Made by a program: the position numbers and the translations under genes
Shown here: piece after piece, positions 1-5,661 of the stretch
How the letters are laid out: each line of letters opens with the position of its first letter
Numbering within the stretch: the stretch's first letter is position 1
Notes under the pieces: generated by a model
Database searches by the model: none
Seen by the model: the letters and a program-made list of their open reading frames with translations, nothing else
Told to the model about the DNA's origin: nothing
NCBI GenBank assembly: GCA_030597485.1
Contig: JAUVRU010000138.1
Location: 1-6,246 of the forward strand
Source of the DNA: Anaerolineae bacterium
Lineage (GTDB): Bacteria; Chloroflexota; Anaerolineae; 4572-78; NAK82
Direction of reading: 5' to 3'
DNA: 6,246 bases

Positions 1-1325
1 CAAGGATCCCGGGCCTGTGCATCTCCAGCCAGGGCGAAACCTTGATCCCGGTGGACAGTGATGGCGCTCCCACTCGCAAAGCAATCGTCTGGCTCGACAA
101 TCGGGCAGCTGACCAGGCCCGGGCAATCAACAGCCAGTTCGACATTGAAACGGTGTATCACACGACGGGCCAGCCCGAGGTCGTGCCGGGCTGGCCCGCC
201 TGCAAGATACTGTGGATCAGAAACAATGAGCCACATGTCTTCGCCCGCACGGCAATGTTTCTGCTGCTGGAAGACTACCTGCTCCACCGGCTGACAGGCC
301 GCTTCGTCACCGAGTGCGGACTGCAAACCTCCTCCCTCCTGTTGGACATCAGGAACAAGCGTTGGTGGCAGCCGATGCTGGGTTTTGTCGGTGTGACGCC
401 AAGCAATCTGGGCGAGCTGATGGACCCGGGCGAGATCGTGGGACCGCTGTGTCCGGAGGCAGCGGAGGCCACCGGGCTGTCCGGCAGCACACTGGCAGTC
501 ACCGGGGCAATGGACCAGGCAGTTGGAGCCATCGGCGCCGGGAATTTCAGGCCAGGTATCGTCACCGAAACAACTGGCGGAGCCCTGGCGATTCTGGCCA
601 CGCTGGACAAACCACTCTTCGACCCGGCGCGGCGGGTGCCCTGTCGCTATCACGCCCGCAAGGACACCTATTGCCTGCTGCCGTGGGGCCAGACGGCCGG
701 CATGGCATTGAAATGGTTCCGGGACAACTTCTTCCATCTGGAGACCCAGGTAGCCCGTGATAGTGGCTTCGACGAATATGATCTGATGACCCGAATGGCA
801 GAAGGGGTACCCAGAGGATGCGATGGCATGACCGTCCTGCCCCATCTGGAAGGCGCTGCCTGCCCCGAGTTTGACCCTGCTGCCAGGGCAGTGTTCTATG
901 GTGCCACCCTGAAGCATACCAGGGGCCACTTCGTGCGGGCTATCATGGAATCGGTCGGCTATATGCTCAAGAAGAACCTGACTGTCGCGGAGGAGTTGGG
1001 CGTCAGCGTCACTGAGATCCGATGTATGGGCGGCGGAGCCCGCAGCCCGCTCTGGCTGCGTATGAAGGCAGACATCCTGCAGAAGCCGGTCACGCCGGTC
1101 GAGTGTGAGGAAACTGCCTGCCTGGGAGCAGCGCTCATAGCGGCCGTGGCCACCGGCGCCTACGCCAGCCTGGAAGAGGGAGCGGAACACATGGTGCGCA
1201 TGGGAGCGACCATAGAGCCAGAACCAGACCGGGGCGGCGTGTACCGTCAAGGATACGACCGGTACCTGGAGTTATACGAACGCCTGGCGCCCATGTTCGG
1301 TCACCAGGAATCATTGACCTCCTGA
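1..1325 (+). CDS. FGGY-family carbohydrate kinase (xylulokinase-like), 5' truncated
   Basis: Predicted cytoplasmic ATP-dependent sugar kinase that phosphorylates a ketose or polyol, normally just after an isomerase. The reading frame (codons from base 3) is open from the window edge, so the TTG at 42 is an internal Leu codon: the in-frame residues before it (ISSQGET) match the FGGY N-terminal domain and lead into the WLDNRA motif. About 440 residues are visible; family members are usually about 490-520, so roughly 50-80 N-terminal residues, including the first phosphate-binding loop, lie outside. The catalytic Asp is probably the one in GAMDQAVG (codon 513-515). ETTGGAL follows, and the C-terminal ATP-binding signature GGGARSPLW and the ETACLGAA helix are intact. 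It converges on an isomerase-like gene, which supports a role in sugar catabolism. The family is clear; the substrate (xylulose, ribulose, fuculose or other) is not, so no symbol is given. Confidence 0.93.
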   Translation, partial: RIPGLCISSQGETLIPVDSDGAPTRKAIVWLDNRAADQARAINSQFDIETVYHTTGQPEVVPGWPACKILWIRNNEPHVFARTAMFLLLEDYLLHRLTGRFVTECGLQTSSLLLDIRNKRWWQPMLGFVGVTPSNLGELMDPGEIVGPLCPEAAEATGLSGSTLAVTGAMDQAVGAIGAGNFRPGIVTETTGGALAILATLDKPLFDPARRVPCRYHARKDTYCLLPWGQTAGMALKWFRDNFFHLETQVARDSGFDEYDLMTRMAEGVPRGCDGMTVLPHLEGAACPEFDPAARAVFYGATLKHTRGHFVRAIMESVGYMLKKNLTVAEELGVSVTEIRCMGGGARSPLWLRMKADILQKPVTPVECEETACLGAALIAAVATGAYASLEEGAEHMVRMGATIEPEPDRGGVYRQGYDRYLELYERLAPMFGHQESLTS

Positions 1326-1337
1326 CCAACAGGACCA

Positions 1338-1388
1338 TTCGGCCTTCCTAAACGCAGTGCGGAAGGCAGTGTCAGGGCATTGGCCGAA
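1338..1388 (+). terminator. Possible hairpin terminator after the FGGY kinase
   Basis: Starting 12 bases past the kinase stop, GCCTTCC (1342-1348) pairs with GGAAGGC (1361-1367) across a 12-base loop. An overlapping longer-range repeat pairs TTCGGCC (1338-1344) with GGCCGAA (1382-1388). The two structures share bases and would compete. There is no T run after either, so this is not a canonical intrinsic terminator. Its position in a convergent gap is the main argument. Confidence 0.3.
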
Positions 1389-1471
1389 GGATTCAAGCGA
1401 AGACCGGTCAGGTCCTGGACACCGCGCGCTACCAGCGACAAACAGATCTCCACCGGTGCCGTGACTGCGGA

Positions 1472-1502
1472 CGGCCCAGCCCCCTGGCGGAGCAGTGGGC
1501 CG
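1472..1502 (-). terminator. Hairpin just after the isomerase stop, likely transcript 3' end
   Basis: Read on the - strand, a stem begins 7 bases after the isomerase TGA. CGGCCCA pairs with TGGGCCG (7 bp). After a two-base bulge, GCTCC pairs with GGGGC through one G-U pair, closing a 5-base loop. On the + strand the inner stem has a C-A mismatch, so the fold favours - strand RNA, as expected for an end signal of the isomerase transcript. No U tract follows, so it may stabilise the 3' end or need a factor. Confidence 0.45.
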
Positions 1503-1509
1503 AACGCCA

Positions 1510-2844
1510 TCAGGTGACAATCGCCTCGATGTCCAGGAGACGGCACACCGTTTCCAGTTCTGCCCTGACGTCACCGTAGGCAATGCCGTAGTGCTGGCTG
1601 CACAGATGTTGCATAAAGGCATCGGCGTCGCCATCCATCGCCACGTTCACGAAGGGATAGGTGGGGCACCCGACCTCGTGGAATGGGGGTGGCAACTCCC
1701 CTGTGCCGGTGGCAATGTGCATCTTGAAGCCGCCCTTGCGTGCTCCCAGGCGAGCCAGCGTCACCTTCCCCGTCTTGTAAGGAGAGCTGTTCAGCAACCC
1801 TTCGTACAGAGCGGTATGCTTGCTGACTACTGGCTTTTCGGCAGCATAGCTGAGCGGTGCGAAGCCGCACGCTCCCCAGAGTATCCGTGAGCCATCCACA
1901 GCGTGCACATCACCGTAGCTGGTTGGCTGACCAGTCAGATAGTGCAACATGAGCTGGGACACTACCAGGGGCAGATCACCTTCACAACTGGAGACCAGCT
2001 CGTCTCCCAAGATCGACAGCGGCAGGCACGGCGCCAGGCCGAAGGTGCGTGACAGCTCATACTGGCATTTGACGGTGAGTGCATCCCAACCATGTTCACC
2101 TGCCAGAGCTTTGATGGCAGCATACATGCGGAAGGCCTTGCGCAGATCATCCGGAGAGACCTGATCTCCCAAATCCCACGCCTCAGCTCGGGCCATCAGA
2201 CCCTCAACCTCGGCATCGCCTATGCCATCGAAACGTGCTACGATTTCGTATTGGCCCAGGTGATGGATCTCTGGTCCAACCTGATGGCGCAGCTGCGTGT
2301 GGTCGATGGTCCCTGTGTACATGCCCATTGAAGCATAGCCCAACAGGCCGATCCGGGACACCGAAAGTGCCCGCACCACCGCCGCCGAACGGGCGAAAGA
2401 GACGATAGGCGCCATCAGTCCTGGCTCTCCTGGCATGCCGTACACAAAGCTGAACCTGGCTTCCATCTCTTCCAGGGTCTCACGCAGCACACCGGCGGCC
2501 GGCAGGGCACCGAGTGTCAATCCCACACCATTCTCTGTATAGATCGTGTGGCTCCACAGGAGGATAGGCCGGGAGAAGAATGGACGCAGCGCGGCCACGA
2601 ACAAAGGCGCCTCGACCCAGCTCACCACCAGCGCAACGATCAAGTCGTATTCCGACCGGTGCAGCGCTTTCAAGGCCCCAGGCACATCATCCTCGGTGAT
2701 AACCGCCGGAGCGCGGATGACGGTCAGCCCCGCCTCCGCCAGTGCCTGTTCTGAAAGGTCAATCTGGCGATTGATGTCTTCCGGCGGATAGTCAGGATAG
2801 GCAAATGGAACCATCATCACTGAAGGACGCTTTACCTCTTTCAC
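1510..2844 (-). CDS. L-fucose/L-arabinose isomerase-family protein
   Basis: Predicted cytoplasmic, metal-dependent aldose-ketose isomerase, 444 residues, within the usual size of the short L-fucose isomerase-like group. The GTG start is chosen because AAGGAGGT sits 5 bases upstream (GGAGG to GTG is 6 bases) and a promoter lies just beyond; the frame stays open 45 codons further up, but that part contains the promoter and looks non-coding. Residues 1-165 form the N-terminal domain; the C-terminal half carries the family pattern VKCQYEL (258-264), SSCEGDL (285-291), YGDVHAVD (310-317) and QHYGIAYGD (417-425). By analogy with FucI, E288, D312 and H418 are the likely metal ligands (inference). 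It is followed by a hairpin and converges on an FGGY kinase. The substrate is unknown, so no symbol is assigned. Confidence 0.85.
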   Translation of the reverse strand: MKEVKRPSVMMVPFAYPDYPPEDINRQIDLSEQALAEAGLTVIRAPAVITEDDVPGALKALHRSEYDLIVALVVSWVEAPLFVAALRPFFSRPILLWSHTIYTENGVGLTLGALPAAGVLRETLEEMEARFSFVYGMPGEPGLMAPIVSFARSAAVVRALSVSRIGLLGYASMGMYTGTIDHTQLRHQVGPEIHHLGQYEIVARFDGIGDAEVEGLMARAEAWDLGDQVSPDDLRKAFRMYAAIKALAGEHGWDALTVKCQYELSRTFGLAPCLPLSILGDELVSSCEGDLPLVVSQLMLHYLTGQPTSYGDVHAVDGSRILWGACGFAPLSYAAEKPVVSKHTALYEGLLNSSPYKTGKVTLARLGARKGGFKMHIATGTGELPPPFHEVGCPTYPFVNVAMDGDADAFMQHLCSQHYGIAYGDVRAELETVCRLLDIEAIVT

Positions 2845-2849
2845 AAGAG

Positions 2850-2857
2850 ACCTCCTT
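2850..2857 (-). promoter_or_regulatory. Strong ribosome binding site fixing the isomerase GTG start
   Basis: The - strand reads AAGGAGGT, a near-perfect anti-16S match, ending 5 bases before GTG at 2844-2842. No ATG lies at a suitable distance, so this site decides the start. Confidence 0.85.
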
Positions 2858-2883
2858 ATCCCTAACATGAGCTTCGGCACTTC

Positions 2884-2892
2884 ATTATACCA
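2884..2892 (-). promoter_or_regulatory. Extended -10 promoter of the isomerase gene
   Basis: The - strand reads TGGTATAAT: a perfect -10 hexamer (2889-2884) with the extended TG motif. No good -35 box stands 16-18 bases upstream, as is common for extended -10 promoters. A small CCCC/GGGG inverted repeat (2898-2901 with 2909-2912) lies where a -35 would be and might be an operator. The predicted transcription start near 2877 gives a leader of about 33 bases, so the gene can be transcribed independently of msrPQ upstream. Confidence 0.7.
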
Positions 2893-2985
2893 CACAACCC
2901 CGGGACTAGGGGAAGTGTTGAGAAAGCGGGACGCAGTCTCCTCACGATGCCTCGTCCACGTGCAGATACCTGTGCTCAAGGGGCA

Positions 2986-3624
2986 TCAGTGGCGGGCGAG
3001 GCCTCGCTCCCTGGTGTTGACAACCCACTTGCGAACCGCGGGAAGGCGCAGGAGAAGTAACAGTATCACCACTGTACCGTAGACCAGTGGCTTCCACACA
3101 TCTCCCCGAAGTGAAAAGAAATCCCCTTTGGCGGCCCAGCCATAATGCAGCACTGCCAGCAAGGCCGCCAGATACACCAGCCGATGAAGTGTCTTCCACG
3201 CTCTGCCCAGTCGAATCATCCACCACCGGGACGAGGTAAGCGCAAGGGGAAGAAGCATGGCGAACGCGGTCAAGCCCACAATCACGAACCGCTTCTCGAC
3301 TATCGTCTGCAGAATCAGTGCCCAGCTGAACCCATAATCCAGGGCAACGAAGATGGTGAAGTGAATGAGCGCGTAACCAAAAGCATAGAGTCCCAGCGGT
3401 CGCCGCAGTGTCAGCACTCGCGAGTATCCGAGGACCGTGGTGGCTGGCGTGCAGGCAAGCGCCAGCATCAACAGGATGATGGCATACTGCCCGGTGCGCT
3501 GAGTGGCAGCCTGAATCGGGTTGAACGTCAACCGACCGGTGAAGTAGCTGACAATCAGCCACACCAGCGGAATCAGTGAGCCAATGTGAACCGCGATCTG
3601 AAGCCTGGTGAACTTGAAGCTCAT
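2986..3624 (-). CDS. msrQ: MsrQ, haem-binding membrane subunit of the MsrPQ methionine sulfoxide reductase
   Basis: Integral membrane haem b protein of the ferric reductase-like family. It passes electrons from the respiratory chain or a flavin source to MsrP on the outer face of the membrane. The 212 residues match the family length (about 200-220). Hydrophobic segments lie near residues 10-28, 46-66, 78-96, 112-130, 147-163 and 179-193, fitting six helices. NPIQ (35-38), LALACTP (54-60), RRPLGLYAFGYALIHF (74-89), PLALTS (126-131) and LGRAWKTLHRLVYL (139-152) are characteristic. H88, H147 and H160 match the spacing of the E. coli MsrQ haem-ligand histidines. The ATG is 2 bases after the msrP stop with no strong Shine-Dalgarno of its own, so translation is probably coupled to msrP. 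A 12-bp palindrome (2996-3007) sits in the last codons; no clear terminator follows. Confidence 0.93.
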   Translation of the reverse strand: MSFKFTRLQIAVHIGSLIPLVWLIVSYFTGRLTFNPIQAATQRTGQYAIILLMLALACTPATTVLGYSRVLTLRRPLGLYAFGYALIHFTIFVALDYGFSWALILQTIVEKRFVIVGLTAFAMLLPLALTSSRWWMIRLGRAWKTLHRLVYLAALLAVLHYGWAAKGDFFSLRGDVWKPLVYGTVVILLLLLRLPAVRKWVVNTRERGLARH

Positions 3625-3626
3625 CG

Positions 3627-4694
3627 TCAGTAGTCTCGGGTCAGGTCCATGCCCTCATAGAGGTGCGCAACCTCTTCCGCGTAGCCGTTGAACATCAGCG
3701 TTGGGATGCGGTCTGTCTCACCAATGCGACGTTCCGTGGATTGCGACCACCGGGGATGGGGCACATTGGGGTTGACGTTGGAATAGAAGCCATACTCGTT
3801 GGGTGCCGCGGTTGACCACAGCGTCTCTGGCTGATAGTCCACCAGTTCGATTTTGACAATTGACTTGATACTCTTGAAGCCGTACTTCCACGGTACCACC
3901 AGGCGCACGGGAGCACCATTCTGTGGCAACAACTCCTCGCCGTAGAGACCAGTCGCCAGGATGGTCAACTCGTGCATCGCCTCATCCATCCGAAGCCCCT
4001 CCTGGTACGGCCACGAGTAGGAGCGGCTCTTCAATCCAGGCATTTGCTCCGGCGCGTAGACAGTCTCAAAGCGCACAAACTTCGCCGTGCTCATCGGCTC
4101 TACCTGCTCAAGCAGCCGAGACAAGGGGACGCCCCCCCACGGAATGACCATTGACCATCCCTCAACACAGCGCATGCGGTAGATCCGTTCTTCCTGGGTG
4201 AACTTGCCCAATATGTCCTCCAGCCCGAACGTCTTTGGCCGATGCACCAGGCCACCTACCTCCACTTCCCAAGGTGAGGTCTTGAATCCCTCCGCCAGTC
4301 TTGCCACCCGCTCCTTGTTGGTGGTGAATTCGTAGTAATTATTGTAGCTGGTGATGGCCTCATACGAGGTCAACTCAGTCCTCAGTTCTTCGAACCCGGC
4401 TGCGCTCCCAGCCGGCGTGGCGCTGGCGACTGGGGTAGGCGTGGCGACGGCAGTCGCGGTAGGTGTACCCACTGTGTGCAGCTCGGGCACCACCGTGGCA
4501 CTCGGGTCAGGCGAAACGCCCGTCGGGCTGGCAGCCTGTTTCGGTTGCCCTGTCTGAACACCGCACGCTGCCAGTAACGTCCCTGCTCCAACCACACCCA
4601 TCAGCCGCAGGAATTGCCGCCGGGAGCGATACACATGCTCCGGCGTGATCTCCCAGGATCTTATCGGGATTGATTTGTATTCTTGTCCACTCAT
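3627..4694 (-). CDS. msrP: MsrP, molybdopterin methionine sulfoxide reductase, Tat-exported lipoprotein
   Basis: Catalytic subunit that reduces methionine sulfoxide in proteins outside the cytoplasmic membrane, using electrons from MsrQ. The start ATG at 4694 follows GGAGG by 5 bases, giving 355 residues; the frame is open 24 codons further up but lacks a ribosome site there. A Tat motif S24-R25-R26-Q-F-L-R precedes a hydrophobic stretch and a lipobox L41-A-A-C44, so the mature protein should be lipidated at C44. Residues 45-100 are a Thr/Pro/Ala/Ser-rich linker. The oxidoreductase molybdopterin domain spans about 105-350: YNNYYEF (118-124), the molybdenum-ligand cysteine C176 in RMRCVEGWSM, PWGGVPL (185-191), and PWKYGFKSIKSI (268-279) are intact. 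It is cotranscribed with msrQ. The family is certain; lipidation is inferred from the motif. Confidence 0.95.
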   Translation of the reverse strand: MSGQEYKSIPIRSWEITPEHVYRSRRQFLRLMGVVGAGTLLAACGVQTGQPKQAASPTGVSPDPSATVVPELHTVGTPTATAVATPTPVASATPAGSAAGFEELRTELTSYEAITSYNNYYEFTTNKERVARLAEGFKTSPWEVEVGGLVHRPKTFGLEDILGKFTQEERIYRMRCVEGWSMVIPWGGVPLSRLLEQVEPMSTAKFVRFETVYAPEQMPGLKSRSYSWPYQEGLRMDEAMHELTILATGLYGEELLPQNGAPVRLVVPWKYGFKSIKSIVKIELVDYQPETLWSTAAPNEYGFYSNVNPNVPHPRWSQSTERRIGETDRIPTLMFNGYAEEVAHLYEGMDLTRDY

Positions 4695-4699
4695 TCTTT

Positions 4700-4704
4700 C
4701 CTCC
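4700..4704 (-). promoter_or_regulatory. Ribosome binding site of msrP
   Basis: GGAGG on the - strand lies 5 bases (AAAGA) before the ATG at 4694-4692. It selects this start over the in-frame upstream ATG at 4766, which would add 24 residues before an already complete Tat signal. Confidence 0.8.
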
Positions 4705-4768
4705 GCTCCGTGATATGCAATCTGCTCTGTGCCCACACTCACCAAATACCATTCACACCACTGCAACG

Positions 4769-4826
4769 GTTGTCAATCCGACGGCTCACCCGCCGGTCCC
4801 AATCTTCCACTCCACAACTTGACAAC
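4769..4826. repeat. Inverted repeat GTTGTCAA / TTGACAAC
   Basis: GTTGTCAA (4769-4776) and its exact complement TTGACAAC (4819-4826) flank a 42-base interval. Each arm contains TTGACA, pointing left in the first and right in the second. The left arm adjoins a small palindrome CAAC-G-GTTG (4764-4772) and the right arm overlaps GACA-ACG-TGTC (4821-4831). These may be regulator half-sites or divergent -35 elements; the right arm has no plausible -10 at 16-18 bases. Confidence 0.4.
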
Positions 4827-4900
4827 GTGTCCGGCTGGCGCGTTTTTCGCCCAATGCCGGCCAACAGGAACGGCCCAACCCTCACAAAAAACCTGTACTG

Positions 4901-4929
4901 AGCATACCACCCCTGCCTACGTATGCCAA
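4901..4929 (-). promoter_or_regulatory. Promoter of the msrPQ operon
   Basis: On the - strand, TTGGCA (4929-4924, five of six consensus bases) is followed after exactly 17 bases by TATGCT (4906-4901, four of six), with an extended TGG just before it. A start near 4894 would give a leader of about 200 bases before msrP. Confidence 0.6.
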
Positions 4930-5042
4930 GAGCAGAAATCACGAGGGATAGCCCCTAACATCCTGGACGCTCCCGGCCACGAGAATCTTACGCAGAGACG
5001 GCACAACGCGGTGTGATGCTATGTAGAGTTGCACCATCTGAT

Positions 5043-5061
5043 ATCCGAACCAGATTCGGAT
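5043..5061. repeat. 19-bp operator-like palindrome
   Basis: ATCCGAA (5043-5049) and TTCGGAT (5055-5061) are a perfect 7-bp inverted repeat with a 5-base spacer. The site centres about 73 bases upstream of the msrB -10 box and about 150 bases from the msrP -10 box. Size and symmetry fit a dimeric regulator's binding site; no regulator gene is in the window. An overlapping ATCTG/CAGAT pair (5036-5040, 5051-5055) offers an alternative fold. Confidence 0.45.
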
Positions 5062-5121
5062 TATGAGCCGCTGGGCGCGGTATTGGAGCAAGACTGCCTT
5101 TTCCTGGAATTGTGCGCTGAA

Positions 5122-5130
5122 TGGTATAAT
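5122..5130 (+). promoter_or_regulatory. Extended -10 promoter of msrB
   Basis: TGGTATAAT: a perfect -10 hexamer (5125-5130) with the extended TG motif, identical to the isomerase promoter. The best -35 candidate upstream is poor. A start near 5137 gives a leader of about 99 bases before the msrB ATG. Confidence 0.7.
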
Positions 5131-5175
5131 CTCCCCCATAGGCCCGCGTGCTCAGGCACAGCAGGTGTCGGCCAG

Positions 5176-5198
5176 TCAATCGAGCCTTGGTTGATTGA
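5176..5198 (+). promoter_or_regulatory. Hairpin in the msrB leader
   Basis: TCAATCGA (5176-5183) pairs with TTGATTGA (5191-5198) as an 8-bp stem with one G-U pair and a 7-base loop. It lies inside the predicted msrB 5' leader. It has no T run right after it, so it is probably not a terminator; a role in RNA stability or regulation is a guess. Confidence 0.35.
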
Positions 5199-5217
5199 AA
5201 GTGGACGCTCACGATAC

Positions 5218-5234
5218 GGTATGGAGGGAATACC
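5218..5234 (+). promoter_or_regulatory. msrB ribosome site presented in a hairpin loop
   Basis: GGTAT (5218-5222) and ATACC (5230-5234) form a perfect 5-bp stem whose 7-base loop is GGAGGGA, the Shine-Dalgarno itself. The start ATG is at 5236, with 8 bases between GGAGG and ATG. The ribosome site is certain as a sequence; whether the stem forms and matters is inferred. Confidence 0.5.
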
Positions 5235-5235
5235 A

Positions 5236-5643
5236 ATGACGCGGAAGGTAATCAAGAGTGACGCAGAATGGCGGCAGATGCTCACACCGGAACAATATGC
5301 CATCACCCGAAGAGAAGGAACCGAAGCACCGTTCTCCGGCGAGTACTACGATTTCAAAAGAGAAGGCGCATACAAATGCGTGTGCTGCGGCAGTGGACTA
5401 TTCAGCTCGGACACGAAGTTCGATTCTGGCTCAGGCTGGCCCAGCTTCTGGGCACCAATCTCGGAACAGGACATCGCTACGGCCACGGATACCAGCCACG
5501 GCACGAGACGGATCGAGGTGATGTGCAGCCGGTGCGACGCCCATCTTGGCCACGTGTTTGACGACGGCCCCCCGCCGACCGGGCTTCGCTATTGCATCAA
5601 CTCACTGGCATTGGGATTCGTCGAGAAAACACAAGAGGACTGA
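5236..5643 (+). CDS. msrB: MsrB, peptide-methionine (R)-S-oxide reductase
   Basis: Cytosolic enzyme that reduces the R epimer of methionine sulfoxide in proteins, normally recycled by thioredoxin. Length 135 residues is typical for a stand-alone MsrB. Start ATG 5236 is set by GGAGG at 5223-5227; the in-frame ATG at 5221 overlaps that site and is rejected. Motifs in order: LTPEQY (16-21), [12 protein letters not shown] (28-39), zinc cysteines C48/C51 and C97/C100, [11 protein letters not shown] (62-72), [12 protein letters not shown] (101-112) and the catalytic C120 in GLRYCINS. No signal peptide is present. Position 66 is Ser where E. coli and many others have Cys (GCGWPSF); the only other cysteine is C50, next to a zinc ligand, so recycling chemistry may differ. 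It has no MsrA partner in view; it is divergent from msrPQ and followed by an MFS gene. Confidence 0.96.
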   Translation: MTRKVIKSDAEWRQMLTPEQYAITRREGTEAPFSGEYYDFKREGAYKCVCCGSGLFSSDTKFDSGSGWPSFWAPISEQDIATATDTSHGTRRIEVMCSRCDAHLGHVFDDGPPPTGLRYCINSLALGFVEKTQED

Positions 5644-5661
5644 CAGGACAGCCTGCTACCT

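Larger units (their letters stand above)
4695..5235. promoter_or_regulatory. Divergent regulatory region between msrPQ and msrB
   Basis: This 541-bp stretch has no convincing gene. The short open frames in it lack ribosome sites and recognisable protein content. It holds a promoter toward msrP (4901-4929), a possible second one closer in (TTGACA, - strand, 4776-4771, with a weak AATGGT -10 after 17 bases), a promoter toward msrB (5122-5130), inverted repeats at 4769-4826 and 5043-5061, and two leader hairpins before msrB. Its size suggests the two units are regulated, possibly together. Confidence 0.75.

Noticed and set aside
1311..1475. A - strand stretch reading SHGTGGDLFVAG, faintly like the GTGDLF motif of PfkB/pyridoxal kinases
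   Set aside because: The motif has an extra Gly, the residues after it do not fit the family without frameshifts, and there is no start or ribosome site. Chance is more likely than a gene remnant.
1495..1890. A 131-residue open frame on the + strand inside the isomerase gene, and similar long shadow frames over msrP, msrQ and the MFS gene
   Set aside because: They lie opposite or out of frame with well-recognised genes in GC-rich DNA, where such frames are expected.
2845..2979. Longer isomerase reading frame starting at 2979
   Set aside because: The extra 45 codons cover the ribosome site and the TGGTATAAT promoter and do not resemble the family N-terminus.
2996..3007. Perfect 12-bp palindrome GCGAGGCCTCGC at the end of msrQ
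   Set aside because: It lies in coding sequence (codons for RGLA), has no loop for an RNA hairpin, and no T run follows, so it is not called as a terminator.
4695..4766. Longer msrP frame starting at 4766
   Set aside because: No ribosome site there, while GGAGG precisely precedes the ATG at 4694, and the Tat signal is complete without the extension.
4819..4847. TTGACA on the + strand as a -35 for a transcript toward msrB
   Set aside because: The hexamer 17 bases on is GTTTTT, a poor -10, and no better match sits at 16 or 18 bases.
4729..5016. A 95-residue open frame on the + strand in the intergenic region
   Set aside because: No ribosome site, composition unlike a folded protein, and it overlaps the msrP leader and promoter on the other strand.
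5029..5235. MsrB with a 69-residue N-terminal extension from a TTG at 5029
   Set aside because: The stretch contains the predicted promoter and leader hairpins, has no signal or domain features, and a strong ribosome site marks 5236.
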